A stretch of DNA of 64,000 bases from the NCBI RefSeq assembly GCF_008017825.1, contig NZ_VRLS01000086.1, positions 124,001 through 188,000 on the forward strand, written 5' to 3'. The DNA is from Mesonia sp008017825 (GTDB lineage: Bacteria; Bacteroidota; Bacteroidia; Flavobacteriales; Flavobacteriaceae). Positions 9,368-16,389 of the stretch are shown in pieces. The notes under the pieces were generated by a model that had not been told where the DNA came from, did not search any database, and was given only the letters and a program-made list of their open reading frames with translations. Numbering within the stretch: the stretch's first letter is position 1; each line of letters opens with the position of its first letter. Position numbers and translations under genes: made by a program.

Positions 9368-9820
9368 TTATTTTTGTTTAAAATATTTAAAAGGAACCAT
9401 AAGCATACCAAAATTCTCACCTTCTTCTTTACCCAGATGTTTATGATGAATTTTATGTGCTCTTCTTATACCTTTAGCATACCAATTGTCGGCATTTCTA
9501 AACATTTTAAAGCGTTGGTGTATAAAAATATCATGCACTGTAAAATAAGCTATTCCATAAGCTAAGATGCCTAAACCTATAGGAAGTGTAAACCAGATAT
9601 TTTCATATTGCCAAAGCAAAAAGCAGCCTATGCTAACGAGTGCATAAAAGATAAAAAATAGGTCATTTCGTTCCCACCAACTGCCATGATCTTTGTGGTG
9701 ATGGTCTTTATGTAAAGACCATAAAAACCCGTGCATGACATATTTGTGCGTGAACCAAGCCATAAATTCCATAAAGAAAAAGGTGGAAAAGAATATAAGT
9801 ACCCAATAAACTGTTTGCAT
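9368..9820 (-). CDS. crtZ: Beta-carotene hydroxylase
   Basis: A 150-residue membrane di-iron hydroxylase that adds 3-hydroxyl groups to beta-carotene, giving zeaxanthin. The histidine clusters of the fatty-acid-hydroxylase superfamily are all visible: H25/H30, H37-H45 (HKDHHHKDH), H96/H101 and H122-H128 (HKIHHKH), set among hydrophobic segments. The length is normal for CrtZ. Gaps of 1-2 bases to crtY and crtB indicate one transcript. Confidence 0.94.
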   Translation of the reverse strand: MQTVYWVLIFFSTFFFMEFMAWFTHKYVMHGFLWSLHKDHHHKDHGSWWERNDLFFIFYALVSIGCFLLWQYENIWFTLPIGLGILAYGIAYFTVHDIFIHQRFKMFRNADNWYAKGIRRAHKIHHKHLGKEEGENFGMLMVPFKYFKQK

Positions 9821-9822
9821 TA

Positions 9823-10662
9823 CTAAATAAGGTTTAATCTACAAGAAATATATGATTTTGCTAAGAGTCCGGCTTTTTGGTAATTAGGAACTCTTATGCG
9901 TTGCTCCTTGATTTGTAGGGAAGGAGTTTTTTTAAGTTTGTTTAATAATTTATAAAAGTAAATATAAGCAGTGTAAACTCCTAATTTTGCTTCGACTGGT
10001 AACTTTGAGATTCCACGTAAAGCTTGAGTAAAATCGTCTTCAATTTCTTGAATGATTTCTTTTTTAGTCAATTCATCTAATTGCTCAAGATTTGCGTTGG
10101 GAAAGTAAGAGCGATTTAAATTTTCAAAATCGGCTTTTAGATCACGTAAGAAATTTACTTTTTGAAAAGCAGATCCTAGTTTCATAGCATCCTCTTTTAG
10201 TTCCTTATATTTTTCTTCATTTCCTTTTACAAATACTTTTAAACACATAAGCCCCACAACATCTGCGCTACCGTAAATATATTGCTGGTATTCTTCTTGA
10301 GATAAATAAGTGGTTTTATGTAAGTCTGTTCGCATGCTTTTTAAAAAAGCAACGTATAATTCTTTTGGAATTCGATATTTATGAACTGTTTCTTGAAAGG
10401 AGTTTAAAATAGGATTCAGACTTATCTTGTGTTCTAAAGCTAAATATAAATCTTCTTCAAACTTATTAAATAAAAACTCTTTATCGTAATCATGAAAGGT
10501 ATCTACAATTTCATCGGCAAAGCGAACAAAACCGTAAATATTATAAATATCCTGCCTTATTGATGGGGCTAAAAGCTTGGTAGCAATTGAAAAGGAGGTA
10601 CTGTAAGATTGAGTAACTTCTTTACTGCAAAGCTTTGAGACAAGGTCAAAAGTTGCTTTCAT
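9823..10662 (-). CDS. crtB: Phytoene synthase
   Basis: A 279-residue prenyl-condensing enzyme that joins two geranylgeranyl diphosphates into phytoene. The two Asp-rich magnesium-binding motifs are clear: D50-E-I-V-D54 and D174-L-K-A-D178. The substrate-handling YSTSFSIATKL stretch lies at the N-terminus. No geranylgeranyl diphosphate synthase lies in the window, so the precursor must come from elsewhere. Eight bases separate it from crtI. Confidence 0.95.
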   Translation of the reverse strand: MKATFDLVSKLCSKEVTQSYSTSFSIATKLLAPSIRQDIYNIYGFVRFADEIVDTFHDYDKEFLFNKFEEDLYLALEHKISLNPILNSFQETVHKYRIPKELYVAFLKSMRTDLHKTTYLSQEEYQQYIYGSADVVGLMCLKVFVKGNEEKYKELKEDAMKLGSAFQKVNFLRDLKADFENLNRSYFPNANLEQLDELTKKEIIQEIEDDFTQALRGISKLPVEAKLGVYTAYIYFYKLLNKLKKTPSLQIKEQRIRVPNYQKAGLLAKSYISCRLNLI

Positions 10663-10670
10663 AGAGGTTG

Positions 10671-12134
10671 TTAGTTATGTTTTTTTATAAGTTCTGCTAC
10701 TAATTTACCTGAAATTAACGAAGGAGGAACTCCGGGTCCTGGCACGGTTAGTTGTCCGGTAAAATAGAGACTTTTTACTTTTTTGCTTTTCAATTTGGGA
10801 CGTAAAAAAGCCGTTTGAAAAAGTGTATTTGCAAGTCCGTATGCGTTTCCTTTATACGAGTTATAGTCTTTAACAAAATCATTTACACAAAAGGACTCTT
10901 TAAATATAACGTAATCTGAAACATTTTGGTTGGTAATTTCCTCAAAGCGTTTAATTATTTTTTTAAAATAACGTTCTCTTAAGGATTGTTCATCTCTTAA
11001 TCCTGGTGCAAGCGGAATGAGAAATATGGCTGCTTCTTTCCCTTGCGGAGCTATGTTATCATCTGTTTTAGAAGGGAAACTAGCATAAAATAAAGGCTCT
11101 TCAGGCCATTCTGCATTATCGTAGATGGCTTTTGCATGGGCTTTAAAATCGACATCAAAAAATAAGGTGTGATGTTCTACGTTTTCAATCTTCTTATCAA
11201 AACCTACGTAAAAGAGAAGGGAAGAGGGAGCAAAAGTTTTCTTGTCCCAATAGGTTTCTGAATACTGACGAAGTTCTGGTTGTAGTAAAGTTTCGGTATG
11301 GTGATAATCGGCACCACTCAAAACGATATCTGCTTGGTGTTCTTTTCCGTTCGAAATGATCCCTGTAGCTTTGTTATGATTATCGACTAGAATTTTTTCC
11401 GCGGAAGCGTTTAAATTAATTTTTACGCCAAGGCTTTTTGCCAATTCACTCAAACCTAAAATTACTTGATACATTCCTCCTTTAGGATGCCAAGTTCCTA
11501 AGCCAAAATCTGCAAAATTCATAAAACTATAAAAAGCCGGAGTGTCGCTAGGTTTCGCACCTAAAAATAATACAGGGAACTCGAGTACTTGTATAAGTTG
11601 GTCATTTTTAAACTCTCTTCTCACTTCTTTGGCTATAGTGCTAAAAAACTGATTGAGTTTGGTTGCAGTTTGAGGCGTGATAAGTTCTAAGGGAGAAACT
11701 CCAGGTCTATAAACCAAATCTTTAATAGCAATATCATAATTGCTTCTGGCTTTTTCTATAAATTTTTCTAATTTTTGAGAACTTCCTTTTTCAATGCTTT
11801 CAAAAGCAGCATATATTTTGTCTAAAGTATCACCTATAGTGATACTTTCTTCTTTACTGAAGTAAACTTTATATGCCGGACTGAGTTTTATAAGGTTATA
11901 ATAGGCTTGGGGAGTGGTATTAAAATCTGCAAAAAAACGTTCAAATACATCGGGCATCCAATACCAAGTGGGGCCAATATCAAAGGTGAAGCCTTCTTTT
12001 TTTAATTGTCTGGCTCTGCCTCCTATGCTGCTATTTTTTTCAAATATTTCTACCTCATAACCTTGCTGTGCTAAATAACAGGATGCACTTAGCGAGGAAA
12101 ATCCTGAACCTATAATTATAATTTTCTTTTTCAT
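10671..12134 (-). CDS. crtI: Phytoene desaturase
   Basis: A 487-residue FAD enzyme that desaturates phytoene to lycopene. The N-terminal FAD motif reads GSGFSS (residues 9-14), with Ser in place of the usual third Gly. The bacterial CrtI C-terminal motif (FTGQLTVPGPGVPPSLISGK) is present. The gene carries one copy of the word TTCCGCGGAAGC (11397-11408), in a stretch coding Ser-Ala-Glu. It starts 2 bases after the stop of the upstream regulator, so regulator and pathway are co-transcribed. Confidence 0.95.
   Translation of the reverse strand: MKKKIIIIGSGFSSLSASCYLAQQGYEVEIFEKNSSIGGRARQLKKEGFTFDIGPTWYWMPDVFERFFADFNTTPQAYYNLIKLSPAYKVYFSKEESITIGDTLDKIYAAFESIEKGSSQKLEKFIEKARSNYDIAIKDLVYRPGVSPLELITPQTATKLNQFFSTIAKEVRREFKNDQLIQVLEFPVLFLGAKPSDTPAFYSFMNFADFGLGTWHPKGGMYQVILGLSELAKSLGVKINLNASAEKILVDNHNKATGIISNGKEHQADIVLSGADYHHTETLLQPELRQYSETYWDKKTFAPSSLLFYVGFDKKIENVEHHTLFFDVDFKAHAKAIYDNAEWPEEPLFYASFPSKTDDNIAPQGKEAAIFLIPLAPGLRDEQSLRERYFKKIIKRFEEITNQNVSDYVIFKESFCVNDFVKDYNSYKGNAYGLANTLFQTAFLRPKLKSKKVKSLYFTGQLTVPGPGVPPSLISGKLVAELIKKHN
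11397..11408 (+). repeat. Copy 1 of the word TTCCGCGGAAGC
   Basis: Palindromic core TTCCGCGGAA with GCG on its right, inside crtI. It is read there in the frame TCC-GCG-GAA (Ser-Ala-Glu) on the minus strand. The same 12 bases occur at 46134, 60102 and 61713. Confidence 0.6.
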
Positions 12135-12136
12135 GG

Positions 12137-13033
12137 TTATAATTTTAGAGTTAGTTCAGAAATATTTTTGAAAGTAGAGATATTTTCATTCAATAGGCTT
12201 TTATCGATTTCAGATTTTTTGTGTCCCAAGATCCAAAGCTTAAGTTGATGTTCTTCGCTAATTAATTCTTTTTTAAATTCTTTAATATAAGAAGTGGGAT
12301 CTTCTGGTTGTATGGTAAAGTAAGATATAAAAAATATTTCTTTCGCCATGTGAGTAAAAGTCTTTAAGTTTTCTAGCGGAATGGTATGTCCTAAGAAAAT
12401 TACCTTATAACCTAAAGATAAAAGTTCATAATTAATAAAAAGTATGCCTAAATCGTGGATTTCATTTTCAGGTAAAAAGAGAATAAACAACTTCTCTTCG
12501 CAAAAAGGTTTTTCATATTGAAGCTTCTCAATATTGCTATAAACTTTTTGCCGTATAAGATTAGAGATAAAATGCTCGTGAGATGGGGTAATGGTATTGG
12601 TTTGCCATAATAAACCTATATGCTCTAAAAAAGGTATAAAAACGTCTTTAAAAACTTCTGAGAAGGTTCTCTTTTTTAGAAGTTCATCGTAGGTATTTAA
12701 AAACAGAACAGCATCGTAATTAAACATAGCTACCAAAAAGGACTTTATAGCTCTGTTTTCATAATTGTTTGAGGAGGATGTAGATTGTACTAAATCACTA
12801 ATTTCCTTATCGGAAAGATTTGATATTCTTGAAATCTTATATCCATTTTCATTGAGAAAGGCAATATTGAGTAATTTTTGAAGGGACGTAGTGTCGTAAA
12901 CTCTAATATTGGTATCGGTTCTATTAGGCTCTAAAATATGATATCTCTTTTCCCAAATTCTTATGGTGTGAGCCTTTACTCCGCTAAGAACTTCGAGGTC
13001 CTTAATACTAAATTCTTTTTTGATATACTGCAT
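12137..13033 (-). CDS. MerR-type regulator with cobalamin-photoreceptor signature (CarH/LitR-like)
   Basis: 298 residues. The N-terminal MerR helix-turn-helix (about 8-75) includes the family hallmark HTIRIWEKRY. The C-terminal half looks like a cobalamin-binding domain. Trp143, nine residues, then Glu153-His154 reproduces the W-x9-EH motif that holds the adenosyl group in CarH/LitR photoreceptors. E191-I-H193-D-L-G196 matches the (D/E)xHxxG motif, whose His is the lower cobalt ligand. In that family, dark tetramers repress carotenoid genes and light disrupts them. As first gene of the crt operon it is probably autoregulated. The residue after Trp143 is Gln, where the Thermus protein has the His that binds cobalt after light exposure. 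Confidence 0.87.
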   Translation of the reverse strand: MQYIKKEFSIKDLEVLSGVKAHTIRIWEKRYHILEPNRTDTNIRVYDTTSLQKLLNIAFLNENGYKISRISNLSDKEISDLVQSTSSSNNYENRAIKSFLVAMFNYDAVLFLNTYDELLKKRTFSEVFKDVFIPFLEHIGLLWQTNTITPSHEHFISNLIRQKVYSNIEKLQYEKPFCEEKLFILFLPENEIHDLGILFINYELLSLGYKVIFLGHTIPLENLKTFTHMAKEIFFISYFTIQPEDPTSYIKEFKKELISEEHQLKLWILGHKKSEIDKSLLNENISTFKNISELTLKL

Positions 13034-13052
13034 AGGTCTATATTCAACACTT

Positions 13053-13060
13053 CAAAACTA
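13053..13060 (-). promoter_or_regulatory. -7 element of the regulator-crt operon
   Basis: On the minus strand this reads TAGTTTTG, an exact TAnnTTTG, 19 bases before the regulator ATG. No TTG lies at the usual -33 distance. The place where it would lie is occupied by the inverted repeat at 13075-13112. Confidence 0.45.
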
Positions 13061-13074
13061 AACTATAAAAAATA

Positions 13075-13112
13075 ATTTTGTTTAAAGAATAAGTTAAAAT
13101 ATTAAACAAAAT
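13075..13112. promoter_or_regulatory. Inverted repeat, candidate operator of the crt operon
   Basis: ATTTTGTTTAA at 13075-13085 and its perfect complement TTAAACAAAAT at 13102-13112, with 16 bases between. It lies directly upstream of the -7 box of the regulator-crt operon, where a MerR-type repressor or activator could act. The AT-rich composition raises the chance of coincidence. Confidence 0.4.
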
Positions 13113-13437
13113 GTTTTACGATACTTCAAATGGCCTTGAAGGTTGAGTTTATAATATCAAAAGTGTACTAAGAATGATTGGAAAAAGGTGAGCTAAACTT
13201 ATGTTATTGATTTCTTGCCTAACGATAGAAGAAGAAATAAGTTTTACTTATTATTAATTTTCTTAAGTAGTCTAAAAGCTTTGTTCGCTTAATCTTCCTT
13301 TATAAGAATGTAATAAAGTTATTGTGTTAAATAGAGTATAGTGTTCTTATATCTTTAATAAACACATCGAGATTACTAAAAAGAGGAGTTAAAAGGGATG
13401 TAATATAAAATTATAAAGAAAAAATATTGAAGTAAAG
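13113..13437. other. AT-rich intergenic stretch between the crt promoter and the tRNA genes
   Basis: 325 bases with no frame longer than about 20 codons that looks like protein. I saw no terminator or promoter of good quality. It separates two minus-strand transcription units. Confidence 0.4.
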
Positions 13438-13521
13438 TGCCCAGAATGGGAGTCGAACCCACACGCCCTAATGGACACATGGCCCTCAACCATGCCTGTC
13501 TACCAATTCCAGCACCTGGGC
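13438..13521 (-). tRNA. tRNA-Leu (anticodon GAG)
   Basis: Read on the minus strand, the acceptor arms GCCCAGG and TCTGGGC pair with one G-T wobble. The anticodon loop is TTGAGGG, giving GAG, and there is a long variable arm as in class II tRNAs. The T-loop is GGGTTCGACTCCC. The length is 84 bases with the discriminator A, and CCA is not encoded. It is the last gene of a three-tRNA unit. Confidence 0.93.
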
Positions 13522-13547
13522 CGAGGATTTTGAAGAGAATTAAAAAG

Positions 13548-13620
13548 TGATCTGGCTGGGGCTCGAACCCAGGACCCTCTCCTTAAAAGGGAGATGCTCT
13601 ACCAACTGAGCTACCAGATC
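13548..13620 (-). tRNA. tRNA-Lys (anticodon TTT), copy 2
   Basis: 73 bases on the minus strand: acceptor GATCTGG/CCAGATC, D-loop AGTTGGTA, anticodon loop CTTTTAA (TTT), T-loop TTCGAGC, discriminator A, no encoded CCA. The sequence is identical to the copy at 13657-13729. Confidence 0.95.
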
Positions 13621-13656
13621 ATTTTTAAAAAGTATATTTAAGAACTAAAATCTTTG

Positions 13657-13729
13657 TGATCTGGCTGGGGCTCGAACCCAGGACCCTCTCCTTAAAAGGG
13701 AGATGCTCTACCAACTGAGCTACCAGATC
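13657..13729 (-). tRNA. tRNA-Lys (anticodon TTT), copy 1
   Basis: First gene of the tRNA unit, 73 bases and identical to the copy 36 bases downstream. The duplication may raise the supply of this heavily used tRNA: Lys is abundant and AAA is the dominant Lys codon in these genes. Confidence 0.95.
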
Positions 13730-13759
13730 TAAATAACATTCTTTCCTTGAACGCGGGTG

Positions 13760-13789
13760 CAAATATAAGATGTATTATTAATTTATCAA
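13760..13789 (-). promoter_or_regulatory. Promoter of the tRNA unit
   Basis: On the minus strand, TTG (13787-13789), a 19-base spacer and TATATTTG (13760-13767) form a full match to TTG-N19-TAnnTTTG. The GC-rich ACCCGCG just downstream resembles the discriminator region of stable-RNA promoters. Confidence 0.7.
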
Positions 13790-13851
13790 GTAAATCATCA
13801 AACAATTTTTAATATCTTTAAAAAAAAATAATTTCTCATTAATTTAAGCTT

Positions 13852-14370
13852 ATGAAAATTGTCTTGTGTGGATATATGGGTTCGGGGAAATCTCAAGTTG
13901 GAAAGTTGTTAGCCAGTAAATTAGGTTTGGTTTTTTTTGATCTGGATGATCAAATTGAAATAAATCAGCAAAAATCAATAAAAAAAATATTTTCAGAAAA
14001 AGGTGAAATTTTTTTTAGAAAAAAGGAAAATGAAGTATTAAAAGAGCTTTTAAATGCTCCTGAAAATTTCATTTTATCGCTAGGAGGGGGAACGCCATGT
14101 TATGCAGACAATCTAGAAATTTTAAAAAACAATAAGGAAGTACGACTTATTTATTTAAAAGTAGAGCTAAACGAACTCACTAAGCGGTTATTTAATGAAA
14201 AGGAGAAGAGACCTCTTATTAGTGGACAAGAAAGTCGAGAAAGCTTAAATGATTTTATAAGAAAACATTTATTTGAACGTCAGTATTACTATTTGCAAAG
14301 TGATATAATTTTAGATGTTTCTGAATTAAGTATAGAAGAGACTGTTAATTCACTAGTAAAACAGTTATAA
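13852..14370 (+). CDS. aroK: Shikimate kinase
   Basis: A 172-residue P-loop kinase that phosphorylates shikimate in chorismate synthesis. Walker A is GYMGSGKS at 7-14, the substrate-binding FDLDDQIE stretch follows, and LGGGTP marks the shikimate site. Length is normal. Its last Leu codon and stop overlap the stop of the convergent PyrR-like gene by 6 bases. Chorismate also feeds the menaquinone genes at 59-63 kb. Confidence 0.95.
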   Translation: MKIVLCGYMGSGKSQVGKLLASKLGLVFFDLDDQIEINQQKSIKKIFSEKGEIFFRKKENEVLKELLNAPENFILSLGGGTPCYADNLEILKNNKEVRLIYLKVELNELTKRLFNEKEKRPLISGQESRESLNDFIRKHLFERQYYYLQSDIILDVSELSIEETVNSLVKQL

Positions 14371-14865
14371 TAGTTCTGCCTTATATTCTTTGCCTAAAGA
14401 CACTTTTACATTTTCACTTAATGAAGTAGAAAGAGATATTCCTTTAAAGTCGGCTTTAATAGGAAACCTTTTGTGACTTCTATCTACTAACACTGCAGTT
14501 TGTAGTTTTTTTAACGGAACGTTTAAAAAATACTTGATACCATAAATTAAGGTAGCTCCAGAGTTTAAAACATCATCTACCATAACAATAGATTTATTGG
14601 TGTAAAGATCTTCACTTAGTGAGGTTGTTACTTTGTTGAGAGGCTCTTTCTTATTTACTCTAACTTCACAAAGATTAATCTTAATAGGGGAAATATCTTC
14701 TAAACAATCTTTTAATTTTTGAGCAAAAAGATATCCACTATTAGCAATTCCAGCCAAGAAAATTTCATCTTCATCAATGTTGTTTTCATAAATTTGGAAT
14801 GCTATTCTTCTTATCTTATGCTCTATTTGAGTGTGGTTTAAGATTAATGTGGCTTCTTTTTTCAT
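14365..14865 (-). CDS. PyrR-like phosphoribosyltransferase-family protein
   Basis: 166 residues of type I phosphoribosyltransferase fold. The PRPP-binding loop VDDVLNSGAT lies at 96-105. The C-terminal part (VLVDRSHKRFPIKADFKG) closely follows PyrR, the bifunctional pyrimidine regulator and uracil phosphoribosyltransferase. No pyrimidine gene or attenuator is nearby. It follows the Hsp15-like gene by 3 bases, so the two form an operon. It could act as a uracil phosphoribosyltransferase, an RNA-binding regulator, or neither. Confidence 0.82.
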   Translation of the reverse strand: MKKEATLILNHTQIEHKIRRIAFQIYENNIDEDEIFLAGIANSGYLFAQKLKDCLEDISPIKINLCEVRVNKKEPLNKVTTSLSEDLYTNKSIVMVDDVLNSGATLIYGIKYFLNVPLKKLQTAVLVDRSHKRFPIKADFKGISLSTSLSENVKVSLGKEYKAELL

Positions 14866-14868
14866 AGA

Positions 14869-15261
14869 TTATTCTTTAATTTCTTTGTCTGTTGCTGGGG
14901 TTTCAAACCAATCATCGATATCTCTACGATCTTTTTTAGTGGGTCTTCCAGTTCCTTTTTTTCGATAGTAATCTTTGGAATATTTTAAAAGATCTAATTT
15001 TTCTAAATTCTCTTTAGGAGTAATATCAGTAATATAAATGCTTACCAACTTAGCACCTACCCGAGATGGAGGTAAATCTAAAACTTCAATTTTATAATTA
15101 ATTTGATTTTTTCTTACTTCAATTTTATCTGAAGGAAAAACATCACGAGAAGGCTTAACACTATCTCCATTTATTTTTACGTGTCCTTTTTTACAAGCAT
15201 TAGTAGCAATACTCCTAGTTTTAAAATAACGAACACACCATAAAAACTTATCTACCCGCAT
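14869..15261 (-). CDS. S4-domain RNA-binding protein, Hsp15-like
   Basis: 130 residues. The N-terminal S4 domain (about 1-60) begins MRVDKFLWCVRYFKTRS and contains GHVKING, both typical of Hsp15/HslR. That family recycles stalled 50S subunits that still carry peptidyl-tRNA. The C-terminal tail is basic (RKKGTGRPTKKDRR), as expected for rRNA binding. It is the first gene of a two-gene unit with the PyrR-like gene. Confidence 0.87.
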   Translation of the reverse strand: MRVDKFLWCVRYFKTRSIATNACKKGHVKINGDSVKPSRDVFPSDKIEVRKNQINYKIEVLDLPPSRVGAKLVSIYITDITPKENLEKLDLLKYSKDYYRKKGTGRPTKKDRRDIDDWFETPATDKEIKE

Positions 15262-15291
15262 AGTTGTTTAATTTTAAACTTTAAGTCAAAA

Positions 15292-15299
15292 CAAAAATA
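15292..15299 (-). promoter_or_regulatory. -7 element upstream of the Hsp15-like gene
   Basis: TATTTTTG on the minus strand, 30 bases before the ATG; no TTG at the -33 distance. Confidence 0.35.
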
Positions 15300-15335
15300 T
15301 AAGAAAATTGTATCTTGCACGCTTAAAAAGCATAA

Positions 15336-16277
15336 ATGATGAAATATAAACTGATTTTTACATTAATGATTGCCGCAATTACTCTTGTGTCTTGTAATGA
15401 TGATGATGGAGGAAATGGAGTTACTTACCGAGATAGAGCAGAAGTTGCAGCGGAGAATCAACAAGAAATTTTAACTTTCTTAGAAACTCATTTTTACCGA
15501 TTAGAAGATAACCCTGCAAATACTAACTACCAAGTTATGGTTTTTGATACCATTGCTGGAGAAAATGCAGATGAAACACCATTGATTGATTCTGAATTTT
15601 TAAAATCTAAATCCGTTTCTGATGGAGTGGTAGATTACACGTTGTACTATCTTCAGGTTAGAAAAGGAAATGAACAAGAATATCAGCCTACTTTTGCGGA
15701 TAATGTAATACTTACTTACAAAGGTGAGTTGTTAGATGGAGAACTTTTTGATCAAAGTATAAATTATACTAACTTCCAATTACCAAATTTAGGAGATGGA
15801 GGTTTAATAAAGGGGTTTGTAGAGGGTGTAAATGAATTTAAAGGCGCATCTGGCTTTGTGACTAATGAAGATGGCACAGTTTCTTATAATGATGACTTTG
15901 GAATCGGAGCGGTGTTTATTCCTTCTGGATTGGGGTATTTTGCAGAACCACCAATAAGTACTCCAATTGTAGCGTACGAATCTTTAATCTTCAGCTTTCA
16001 GATTTATAAAGGAATTCAAAATGATCATGATAGTGATGGGATTCCATCTTATATGGAAGACTTATCAAATGATTCTTATCTACTAAATGACGATTCTGAT
16101 GAAGACGGGGTGGTTGATGCGTCAGATATTGATGACGACAATGATGGAGTCTTAACCATAGATGAAATAGAGGTAAATGATGCTAATGAAGACGGTTGGA
16201 TTTCTCCAGATGAAATTATTTTAACAGATTCTAATAATGATGGAACTCCAGATTATTTGGATCCTGATGTATTTTAA
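15336..16277 (+). CDS. FKBP-type peptidyl-prolyl isomerase lipoprotein with acidic calcium-type repeats
   Basis: A 313-residue lipoprotein with lipobox LVSC and lipidated Cys20. It is followed by Asn-Asp-Asp-Asp, which resembles a Bacteroidota surface-export signal. An FKBP-like domain occupies roughly 118-228 (DNVILTYKGELLDGELFD, then GFVEGVNEFK). The last 75 residues are runs of DxDxDG-type motifs (DHDSDGIP, DDSDEDGV, DDDNDGV, DANEDGW, DSNNDGT), like thrombospondin type 3 or EF-hand calcium loops. Two ATGs stand in tandem at 15336 and 15339. A perfect terminator follows, so it is probably transcribed alone. Confidence 0.85.
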   Translation: MMKYKLIFTLMIAAITLVSCNDDDGGNGVTYRDRAEVAAENQQEILTFLETHFYRLEDNPANTNYQVMVFDTIAGENADETPLIDSEFLKSKSVSDGVVDYTLYYLQVRKGNEQEYQPTFADNVILTYKGELLDGELFDQSINYTNFQLPNLGDGGLIKGFVEGVNEFKGASGFVTNEDGTVSYNDDFGIGAVFIPSGLGYFAEPPISTPIVAYESLIFSFQIYKGIQNDHDSDGIPSYMEDLSNDSYLLNDDSDEDGVVDASDIDDDNDGVLTIDEIEVNDANEDGWISPDEIILTDSNNDGTPDYLDPDVF

Positions 16278-16290
16278 ATACAACTTTTAA

Positions 16291-16317
16291 AAAGCCTCAA
16301 TTTTTAATTGAGGCTTT
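16291..16317 (+). terminator. Terminator after the FKBP lipoprotein gene
   Basis: Stem AAAGCCTCAATT / AATTGAGGCTTT (12 pairs) with a TTT loop, followed by a T run. Confidence 0.85.
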
Positions 16318-16376
16318 TTTTATCTTCTTTTCTTGAAAATAAAAACCTTGGTATTTCGTTTCCTATCATAAATGGT

Positions 16377-16384
16377 TACTTTTG
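16377..16384 (+). promoter_or_regulatory. -7 element abutting the porQ start
   Basis: TACTTTTG ends only 5 bases before the ATG at 16390. If it is used, the transcript would be leaderless or nearly so, and the ATG at 16372 could not serve as start. No TTG at the -33 distance. Confidence 0.3.
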
Positions 16385-16389
16385 CCGCT

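Noticed and set aside
9367..9420. Longer crtY frame starting at 9420
   Set aside because: It overlaps the end of crtZ; the ATG at 9366 puts the dinucleotide motif at the normal distance from the N-terminus.
8218..13033. The crt cluster as horizontally acquired
   Set aside because: Base composition and codon use look like the neighbours, gene order is common in Flavobacteriaceae, and no mobile sequence borders it.
13548..13729. Two identical 73-base direct repeats as a possible mobile or CRISPR-like repeat
   Set aside because: They are complete tRNA-Lys genes with normal cloverleaf elements and a shared promoter.
16372..16389. porQ start at ATG 16372
   Set aside because: The six extra residues are not signal-peptide-like and overlap a -7 element; ATG 16390 begins a clean signal peptide.
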